Assembly: GCF_901538355.1 (NCBI RefSeq)
Contig: NZ_LR593887.1
Span: forward strand, 4,378,920-4,442,919
DNA: 64,000 bases
Direction of reading: 5' to 3'
From: Tuwongella immobilis
GTDB taxonomy: Bacteria; Planctomycetota; Planctomycetia; Gemmatales; Gemmataceae
Part shown: in pieces, positions 41,153 through 48,151 of the stretch
Numbering within the stretch: the stretch's first letter is position 1
Layout of the letters: every line of letters begins with the position of its first letter
Position numbers and translations under genes: made by a program
Notes under the pieces: model-generated
Databases searched by the model: none
Seen by the model: only the letters and a program-made list of their open reading frames with translations
Told to the model about the DNA's origin: nothing

Positions 41153-42364
41153 TTACTTCCCGACTTCCGGGTTCGCCAAGCGACCCAAAAAGACGATTGC
41201 CCCCGTGGCTTGATGGGTAATCATCAGCATTGCCGGGCGATTCACCACCAGTTGCGGCGGCAGGGAGAGCGCAGTGATGCCGATCCCCGTGGCGGCAGTC
41301 GCCACCGTGCCCACTTCATCGACCGCCAGCGTCGCGGCATGCTGCACTTCGCTGATGGTGTCGAATCCGGAGCCGATGCCGGAGAAATCCGCAGTATCCG
41401 AAAACGCGGTCGGCATCCCCAATGCCTTCAGCGCATCGTTGAGTTGGGCCTTGGTTTTCATGGTGAATCGTGGCAGGCCGACATCGATTTTCGTCGGTCG
41501 CAACATCGGTTTCCACAGGGCGTGGCCGTCGAGTTTGGCTTCGATTTTCGCCAAGGTTTGATCTTCGTGCGGCAGAATGATCCGCATCCGAAATTCGGAG
41601 TGATCGTACGGCAACTCGGCGATGGCACAATCGGCCATCCACGCGAACGGAAATCGACCCGATTGCGACATCATCGGCACCGATTTGACCAAGTCCGCCC
41701 CACGCCGAAACTCGGCATTCTGCGTCTGTTTCGGATCAAACGGCGTCTTCCAATTCCCCTTGAAATATAGGGCATTGGCCAGAACCATCGTCGTATCTTG
41801 CGTGATCGAGCCTTCCGGCATCAGATCGGGAATCTGCTTCTTGGTCTGTTCGCTGACCCAATCGTTGATTTGTTTGCGGGCCGCCTCGCTCGCTGTGAAA
41901 TCGATGCCGCGCAGCCCCGCCTCAAAGTGGCGATTCATGACTTGCGCAAACGCGGGCACCACCATCCGATTCTGCTGATGCCAGATCGCATTCGCCAGTC
42001 GGAATTCGCCGACGAATTTCGGCGACACGGTTCGCAGTTGTTTGCTCAGTTCGGCCACAAGTCCGGCCGTCTGTTCGCCGTTGTCGGTGAATCCCAAGAC
42101 CTTGGCCATTTCCTGGGCGGTTTTCCCCCTGGCCCCGACGTAGGGCATTGCCAACGCGGCTTCAATGCTCAACGGACTGAACCAGATATTTTCCGTTGCC
42201 GCGGTCGATTTCGCCAATTGCTGATACATCGCCAGCGCAAAGCGATTATTCGCCTCGACAATGGCTCCAGTCGCGGGAGCGGAGTCGTTCGCAGATGCGT
42301 TCATGGCCAACCGTCCTGCCAACACTGCCAAGCCACTGCCCAGCAGGAATTTCCGTCGATTCAT
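41153..42364 (-). CDS. serpin family protease inhibitor, Tat-type signal
   Basis: This 403-residue protein has a Tat-like signal (MNRRKFLLGSGLAVLAG). The serpin fold is complete: NRFALAMYQQLAKS, NIWFSPLSIEAALAM, NALYFKGNWKTPFDP, MSQSGRFPFAWM, VGLPRFTMKTKAQLNDALKALGM, and the C-terminal GAIVFLGRLANP. The hinge at 350-360 reads EVGTVATAATG, small residues at P14-P9 that allow loop insertion, so it is probably inhibitory. Counting 17 residues from Glu350 puts the scissile bond at Leu366-Ser367, suggesting inhibition of chymotrypsin- or elastase-like proteases. It starts 15 bases after the WD40-kinase gene ends. Confidence 0.92.
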   Translation of the reverse strand: MNRRKFLLGSGLAVLAGRLAMNASANDSAPATGAIVEANNRFALAMYQQLAKSTAATENIWFSPLSIEAALAMPYVGARGKTAQEMAKVLGFTDNGEQTAGLVAELSKQLRTVSPKFVGEFRLANAIWHQQNRMVVPAFAQVMNRHFEAGLRGIDFTASEAARKQINDWVSEQTKKQIPDLMPEGSITQDTTMVLANALYFKGNWKTPFDPKQTQNAEFRRGADLVKSVPMMSQSGRFPFAWMADCAIAELPYDHSEFRMRIILPHEDQTLAKIEAKLDGHALWKPMLRPTKIDVGLPRFTMKTKAQLNDALKALGMPTAFSDTADFSGIGSGFDTISEVQHAATLAVDEVGTVATAATGIGITALSLPPQLVVNRPAMLMITHQATGAIVFLGRLANPEVGK

Positions 42365-42379
42365 GGGATTTTCTCCTCA

Positions 42380-45300
42380 TCATGGAAGCACCACCGGGCC
42401 GGCCATGCCCGTCATTCCCGGCCAAAATCGCAGGCTACCATCCCGTCCCAGGCTGAGTAGCCCCAGCGAGCCATCTGGCATGGGCAGCCAGCCGACGGCC
42501 AGCACCCCCTCCGTGTGCCCGCTGAATTCGCCCCGCTCCAGACCAATCACCAAGTCCCAGCAGCGCACCGTTCGGTCTCGGCTGGCGCTAATCACCGTTT
42601 CACCGTCCAGACTGGGCAACAGTTGCACAATCGCCTCGCCGTGGCCGGTCATCTCCAGCTTCGCCGTGAGTCGATTGGGATTCTCCGCCCACTCCCAGCG
42701 AATCATTTTCCCATCCGCATCGCCGGTGAGAATCTGGTGATGGATCACCGTCAGCGCGGTCAATTCGCCATCGCCCGGCGACAGCGATTCCGTGAGCATT
42801 TCACCGGTGGCGGAATCATGCACGCGAACGCTGCGATCGGTGATGATCGCCAATCGCGGCGTTGGGCCGGGGATGAGTTGCACCCCCTTGACCCGCCCGA
42901 CAATCGGCGTCGCCAGCGGCGTCGGCTGCCACCCGTTGACTTGCCCCCCAACTTTCCAACGAGACACGCCGCCATCGCCCGCCGCCCACAGCCACTCGCC
43001 ATCTTGGGCGAATCGCAAATCGCGGATCACGCCGCCTTCCATACGCAATTGCCGCACCGGTCGCAGCGTGGCGATTCGTTCCGGTGGCCCGGGCTGGAGA
43101 TTCGCCAGATCCCAAATGCGGATCAGTCCATCCTGCCCCGCCGTCGCCGCCCAGCGATGATTCGGATGCACCGCCAACGCATTCACCGGGCCGGTATGTC
43201 CCAGCAACAGCGCTTTCGCATACGGATGCGGCGTGCGCTGCAAACTTCGCCCATCCCAATCGAGTCCCACCAGATCGACCATACCGTTGGGCCGCGCGGT
43301 CATGATCCAGCGTTGCGACCCATCGACGATCGCCACGGTTCGTTCGCCGCCGCCGGGCAGTTGCGTGGGATCGACATCCGACGCCAATGGCTGCCACAAG
43401 CAGATGCGGTGATCCATCCCGCCGGTGACGACTCGATTTTGCTCCGGGGAAAACGCGACACTGCGAAGCCGCTCGCCATGCCCGCGAATCATGCTGCGTT
43501 CGCGGCCGGAATCGACCTCCCAGATTCGCAGCGTGCGATCGAAACTGCCGCTGGCCAGCCACTTCCCCGACCCGGAAAATGACATACTCACAATCGGCCC
43601 GACATGCCCGGTGAGCGTTCGCAATCGCTGTCCATCGGCGGTATTCCACAGCCAAATTGCCGTACTGCCAGACTGCGCGAAGGTGGCGATCGTCTGCCCA
43701 TCAGGGGTGAATGCGGCCCCCTGCACGGGAAATTCATGCATCAACGACCGATGCAAGACAAATCCCTTGGGCACCCGTTGATACACGCGGGCTTGCCGAT
43801 CGTCGCATCCCAGGAGCAACAATTGTCCATCCCGAGATAAATCCATGGCCCATACGCGGGGCAATCCCTGGAGCACGGTCTGAATGGGATGCCATTCCAA
43901 CGGCAGCCGTTGATAGCCGAGCATGCCGGTGACCGCTCCCGCCAGCAGACTCGATTCGCCGAGTTGCGACGATTCCAAATACGCGGGCAATCGCCACAGT
44001 TGCACGGTGCCATCCGCGCCGGTGCTGAGTACCTGCGGCACCTGACGATCGACGACCACCGCCCGCACCATGTCGCGGTGCCCGCGCCCAATCGCCAGCG
44101 GTCGCACGACCGGAATTGCCCCATTCGGGCGGATTCCATCGCGCAGATTCTGCCGCAGCGAGAGGGGAATCGACCACAACATGACCGTGCGATCTTCGCC
44201 GCCGGTGACAAACGACCAGCCGTCCCCACTGACCGCCAGCGCCAGCACCAGCCCATCATGCCCCTGAAAAATCGCGTGACACTGGCCCCGCATGTCCCAC
44301 AATCGGGCGGTGCCATCCCAGCTGATGCTGAGCATGCCGCGCTCGCCGGGCAGAATTTGCACACCGTTGACCGGCCCGGTATGCCCGATGCACTCGGCGA
44401 GTTTGCGTTGACAGCGGGCCTGCCAATAATGCCAGGTGAAATCCCGCAAATCCGGCGGACAGCGTCGCGGATCGTTCAGCCATTCCAGGGCCAATCCCGA
44501 ATCGCGGTCGTGGAGTGCGGCAATCTGCGCCAGTTGCAAGGCAAACAGACTGCGTCTGGATTTGGTCGCTTCTTCGCGGGCAATCTGGGATTGATCCTCG
44601 GCGGCCTTTCGCGCTTGCTCGGCTTCGAGTCGGCGCGATTCCGCCTCGTGAGATGCCCGCACGGCGGCATCTTGCGCTTGCCGGGCTTGATTGGCTCGCG
44701 CCTGCTCCCGGTCGTTGGCCTGCCGCAGCTCCACGTTCACCCACAATGTCAGGGCCAACGCCCCCAGTAGCACCAGCGTCCCCAGCACGGAACTCACCGC
44801 AATCGCTGGGTGCCGCTTCGCCCATTTCATCGTGCGTTCGATGCGGCCAATGGGACGCGCCAGAATCGGCTTACCGGCTTGGAATCTCGCCAAATCGTCG
44901 GCCAACTCCGCTGCCGAGGAATAGCGTTTGCGGGGATCTTTTTGCAGACATTTCAGGCAAATCGTATCCAGATCCCGTGCCAATCGCGGATGCAGCATGC
45001 GCGGCGGTAACGCATCCCCCATCATGACTTGCATGATGGTTTCCACCGCCGATTCCCCTGCGAAGGGGGGCCGACCCGTCAGCAATTCGTACAGAATCGC
45101 GCCCAGCGAATAAATATCCGAATGCGGACCATGTTCCCGGTGGTGCCCCGATGCCTGTTCCGGCGACATGTAGTTCGGCGTGCCCAGCACCGCGCCGGTG
45201 TGCGTGCCCGGTCGCGGCGAATCTTCCAGGGTGGCATCGAACCGCTTGGCCAAACCGAAATCGGTGATTTTGGGCTGATCGTCGAGCGATTTCGCCGACA

Positions 45301-45847
45301 GCGTCACCGACTCTTGCGCACTCCGATTCGCGCTGCCGGGCAGACTCGATTGCAGCAAGATATTCGCGGGCTTCAAATCGCGGTGGACAATCCCTTCTTC
45401 GTGGGCATGGTGCATCGCACGGGCCAATGTCTCAATCAGCTTCGCCGCCGGTTTTGCGGGCCACGGCGTGCCATCCAGCCGATCCGCCAGCGATCCGCCC
45501 TCGACCAATTCGAGCGCGAGATACGGCAGCCCGCTATATTCGCCCACTTCATAGATGCGAATGATGTTCGGATGCGATAACGCCGCCACGGTCATGGCTT
45601 CGCGTTGGAACCGCTCGCGCTGCATCGGCTCGGCATGGGCACCGTTGAGAATCACCTTCAGCGCCACTTGCCGATCCAACTGCACCTGTCGGGCGCGGTA
45701 AACCACCCCCATGCCGCCGCGACCCAGCACATCCAGCAATTCGTAGCCGTCGATATTGGGAGAAGTCGCCGACTCGTACAGCGCCGACTCGCCGAAGCGA
45801 TCCACCGTGGTGGCACCATCCCAGGGATTTTGACGTTTCGCAGTCAT
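42380..45847 (-). CDS. Ser/Thr protein kinase with C-terminal WD40 repeats
   Basis: This 1155-residue protein has a Hanks kinase domain at about 34-325: GRGGMGVVY (42-50), Lys64, HRDLKPAN (155-162), DFG (196-198), and GTPNYMSPEQ (222-231). A membrane helix at about 349-371 is followed by an Ala/Arg/Glu-rich coiled coil to about 435. The rest is a run of WD40 repeats from about 488, with many WD or WS dipeptides and GHTGPVN- or GHGERLRSVAFSP-type units. It is therefore a transmembrane kinase with one or two propellers on the far side of the membrane. The WD40 face probably binds a protein partner. The serpin gene follows by 15 bases. Confidence 0.93.
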   Translation of the reverse strand: MTAKRQNPWDGATTVDRFGESALYESATSPNIDGYELLDVLGRGGMGVVYRARQVQLDRQVALKVILNGAHAEPMQRERFQREAMTVAALSHPNIIRIYEVGEYSGLPYLALELVEGGSLADRLDGTPWPAKPAAKLIETLARAMHHAHEEGIVHRDLKPANILLQSSLPGSANRSAQESVTLSAKSLDDQPKITDFGLAKRFDATLEDSPRPGTHTGAVLGTPNYMSPEQASGHHREHGPHSDIYSLGAILYELLTGRPPFAGESAVETIMQVMMGDALPPRMLHPRLARDLDTICLKCLQKDPRKRYSSAAELADDLARFQAGKPILARPIGRIERTMKWAKRHPAIAVSSVLGTLVLLGALALTLWVNVELRQANDREQARANQARQAQDAAVRASHEAESRRLEAEQARKAAEDQSQIAREEATKSRRSLFALQLAQIAALHDRDSGLALEWLNDPRRCPPDLRDFTWHYWQARCQRKLAECIGHTGPVNGVQILPGERGMLSISWDGTARLWDMRGQCHAIFQGHDGLVLALAVSGDGWSFVTGGEDRTVMLWSIPLSLRQNLRDGIRPNGAIPVVRPLAIGRGHRDMVRAVVVDRQVPQVLSTGADGTVQLWRLPAYLESSQLGESSLLAGAVTGMLGYQRLPLEWHPIQTVLQGLPRVWAMDLSRDGQLLLLGCDDRQARVYQRVPKGFVLHRSLMHEFPVQGAAFTPDGQTIATFAQSGSTAIWLWNTADGQRLRTLTGHVGPIVSMSFSGSGKWLASGSFDRTLRIWEVDSGRERSMIRGHGERLRSVAFSPEQNRVVTGGMDHRICLWQPLASDVDPTQLPGGGERTVAIVDGSQRWIMTARPNGMVDLVGLDWDGRSLQRTPHPYAKALLLGHTGPVNALAVHPNHRWAATAGQDGLIRIWDLANLQPGPPERIATLRPVRQLRMEGGVIRDLRFAQDGEWLWAAGDGGVSRWKVGGQVNGWQPTPLATPIVGRVKGVQLIPGPTPRLAIITDRSVRVHDSATGEMLTESLSPGDGELTALTVIHHQILTGDADGKMIRWEWAENPNRLTAKLEMTGHGEAIVQLLPSLDGETVISASRDRTVRCWDLVIGLERGEFSGHTEGVLAVGWLPMPDGSLGLLSLGRDGSLRFWPGMTGMAGPVVLP

Positions 45848-45947
45848 ACCACCACACCCCTTCTCCGCCCATCTACCGGTTCAGACGAGTGACTGGGATG
45901 AATGGTTGGCATTCCGCGTCGAAATTCAAGCAAAAACTGCCCGCGGT

Positions 45948-46481
45948 TCACGATTCGGAACGCGGAGCGAACTCCCGCACCACTTCGATTTGGCTCACTT
46001 CCAGCCAGAATGCGCCCGGCGATTTGTCGCTGAGCATCCAACCCACGGCCACGGCCTGACTTGCGTTCATCGGACCAAGTTGCGGTTGTTCCCGTCCGAA
46101 GGATGTCGCCACCATTTCCCGCAGCGGAATCTCGACGCTCCCCCACTCCGCCGATGTCGCCACGTGGAATCGATACGAAAATGCCATCGGTGAGGGTTGC
46201 ACATAGACATTCAGCGAGTAGGTCCGCCCATCGCCACGCAATCGCACACGCAGGCGATCGTCCAATCCCAACCCCAACGGCATCGGTAGACTGCGAATCG
46301 ACGAGAATCCTCCGCCCTGCTCCAGCGACAAGCCCCCCTCGAAGCGAATCCCCGCATCGCCTGGCCCAGTTCGAAGGATGCCGGTGGAGATGCCACCCAT
46401 CACGCGATCGGTGACGACTTGCCAATGCACTGGAGCCGTCGAAAGACGCATGACGACTCGCATGTTCGATTCTTGAGACAT
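45948..46481 (-). CDS. CIA30-family protein
   Basis: The protein has 177 residues from the ATG at 46479-46481, with GGGAGTG upstream; the open frame beyond crosses the divergent gene and is not used. It is a jelly-roll of the CIA30 (NADH:ubiquinone oxidoreductase intermediate-associated 30) family: WQVVTDRVMGGISTG near the start (the DxVMGGxS signature), RFEGGLSLEQGGGFSSIRS, RVRLRGDGRTYSLNVY, and VGWMLSDKSPGAFWLEVSQIEVVR at the end. In bacteria, CIA30 proteins are of unclear function and may bind carbohydrates. It is divergent from the OGFr-domain gene. Confidence 0.9.
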   Translation of the reverse strand: MSQESNMRVVMRLSTAPVHWQVVTDRVMGGISTGILRTGPGDAGIRFEGGLSLEQGGGFSSIRSLPMPLGLGLDDRLRVRLRGDGRTYSLNVYVQPSPMAFSYRFHVATSAEWGSVEIPLREMVATSFGREQPQLGPMNASQAVAVGWMLSDKSPGAFWLEVSQIEVVREFAPRSES

Positions 46482-46598
46482 TGTGGACACTCCCGATTGG
46501 CGGATTCCGATTCGATGGCGTATCCTCACTTGTAGTGGCAGCATTGGCCGGCGATCCGAACGCGGCGACTTTTCCCCAATTGGAATGGAGCGGATGCC

Positions 46599-47123
46599 AT
46601 GACCGTGCCCGATCAACCGGGAGCTTTCGCGGAGATGTGGCTGGCATTTTACGGCGAGGCGGGCGGGCCAAATGCCAGCGGCTATTCGCTGGAGCAAATC
46701 CTGGCTTGGTCCAACGATGATTGGGAATTCCAGCACGATTTCATTCAATGGCTGTTTCCCACGAACGAACCTTCCCGATTCAATCCCGATGCGCCCGTAT
46801 TGGACGAGCGGATGATCGCCGAATTCCGTCGCGATGGCACCGCCCAACGCCGCTTCCGCGAGACCTTCCAACGCTGGCTCCGATTCTGTGGCATGGAATC
46901 GACCGAGACGGGAATCGTCTTCGTTCGCAAACCGCGGTATGTTTGGAGCGAGCAAAATCACAATTGGCTGCGGATCAGCCGCGTGCTGCGCTGCCTGCGC
47001 TTGCTCGGATTCCCGAGCGAAGCCGCCGAATTTTTCGCCGCGTTGCAAACCATTCGCAGCCGAATCGACGAGGAGACTTGGGGCTATTGGGAACGCGCGG
47101 CCCAATGCCCCATGCCGGAATAA
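46599..47123 (+). CDS. opioid growth factor receptor (OGFr)-conserved-domain protein
   Basis: The protein has 174 residues with a GGAG ribosome site 8 bases upstream of the ATG. It carries the OGFr_N core: WSNDDWEFQHDFIQWLFPT (the HDFIQWLFP signature), FRRDGTAQRRFRETFQRWLRFCGM, and NHNWLRISRVLRCLRLLGF. The domain is named from a vertebrate receptor but occurs in many bacteria as a small cytoplasmic helical protein of unknown role. There is no signal peptide. It is transcribed away from the CIA30 gene and precedes the winged-helix/ATPase module by 147 bases. Confidence 0.88.
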   Translation: MTVPDQPGAFAEMWLAFYGEAGGPNASGYSLEQILAWSNDDWEFQHDFIQWLFPTNEPSRFNPDAPVLDERMIAEFRRDGTAQRRFRETFQRWLRFCGMESTETGIVFVRKPRYVWSEQNHNWLRISRVLRCLRLLGFPSEAAEFFAALQTIRSRIDEETWGYWERAAQCPMPE

Positions 47124-47179
47124 TCGCAATCACGATCGCCTAACCAAACGAGCGAATCCGGTCGCGTCGGGATCTGGGC

Positions 47180-47209
47180 TTGCAAGTGATCGTCGAGGCT
47201 GCTTACGAT
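47180..47209 (+). promoter_or_regulatory. candidate promoter for the winged-helix/ATPase module
   Basis: TTGCAA (47180-47185) and TACGAT (47204-47209) are 18 bases apart, matching four of six and four of six consensus bases. The start point would be near 47216, about 55 bases before the first gene. Confidence 0.45.
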
Positions 47210-47270
47210 AGACACACCCCGATCGGGACGACCGGGGCACTCGTCATTGGGCCGCACCAGGGAGGGTCGC

Positions 47271-48131
47271 TTGGCCGAGAAATCCGCTTTGCTGATCCTG
47301 GATGCACTGTCACGGGCATTGGTGGAACCGTCAGGGGCACCGTTGTTTGCCAGCAAGGGCGAACCGGGATTGTTCCCCTCTTCGACGGGACCGGCCAAGG
47401 CCGCCGCTCAACGCTGCAAAGACGAGGGCTGGCTGACCACCATCCGCAACGAAACCCGTGGGAAAGTCCACCGCGAGGTTTGCATCCTGACGGAAACGGG
47501 CATGAGTTACTTGATGCAGCAGGCCAATCCTCGGCGACTGCTGGAGGATTTCGTCCGGGTGTTGGAAGCTCGGGAGGAGCAGATTGACCATCTGCTCAAC
47601 GCCGCCAACGCCATGCGCCAAAGCATGGATGCCCTGTATGGGGCCGCTCAGCAGATTTTGCCCAAGTTGCAAGCCGCGGAGACTGCCAGCAAAGCATCTC
47701 CGAACGGGCTGGCTCACGCATCCACATCGGCAAATGCGTCCCATCTCGGGAAACCGCCGGAAGCGGAATCCGCCGTTGCGGTTGCGACGTGTGCTCGCCC
47801 GACGAACGAGCCACCTGCCACTGCGCAGTCGCAAGGCGATTCCGGAGACGATGCCGCCGATCGATTGGCCCACGCGATTTTGGAGCGGCTCGCGGTCTGG
47901 CACGCCTCGGCAGGAGCGTCGCAAGATTGCCCCCTGCCCACGCTGTATCGACGCTTGCACGCCGAGGGATTCGAGCCGACGATTGGTGGATTCCACGATT
48001 GTCTGCGTCGTTTGGTCGAGGAAGACTTGCTGTATTTGCACCCCTGGACGGGGCCGCTCTACGCCCTGCCCGAACCGCCGTTCGCACTGTTGGTCGGACA
48101 CGAGATTGCCTATTACGCCAGTCGTCGTTGA
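47271..48131 (+). CDS. winged-helix / coiled-coil / winged-helix protein, partner of an ATPase
   Basis: The protein has 286 residues with a TTG start at 47271, chosen because GGGAGG sits 5 bases upstream; a TTG at 47247 is the alternative. Residues 2-75 look like a winged helix (LLILDALSRAL, AAAQRCKDEGWLTTI, then an ETG wing). Residues about 80-125 form a coiled coil (LLEDFVRVLEAREEQIDHLL). A low-complexity linker (125-195) leads to a second winged-helix-like domain (LAHAILERLAVWHA, LPTLYRRLHAEGFEPTIGGFHDCLRRLVEEDLLYL). The overall order resembles kleisin-type or DNA-binding adaptor proteins, though no family was recognised. The stop codon shares bases with an ATG in frame with the ATPase gene (TGATG), so the two are translationally linked. 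Confidence 0.8.
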   Translation: MAEKSALLILDALSRALVEPSGAPLFASKGEPGLFPSSTGPAKAAAQRCKDEGWLTTIRNETRGKVHREVCILTETGMSYLMQQANPRRLLEDFVRVLEAREEQIDHLLNAANAMRQSMDALYGAAQQILPKLQAAETASKASPNGLAHASTSANASHLGKPPEAESAVAVATCARPTNEPPATAQSQGDSGDDAADRLAHAILERLAVWHASAGASQDCPLPTLYRRLHAEGFEPTIGGFHDCLRRLVEEDLLYLHPWTGPLYALPEPPFALLVGHEIAYYASRR

Positions 48132-48151
48132 TGTCTTTTGGAGCGATGCCA

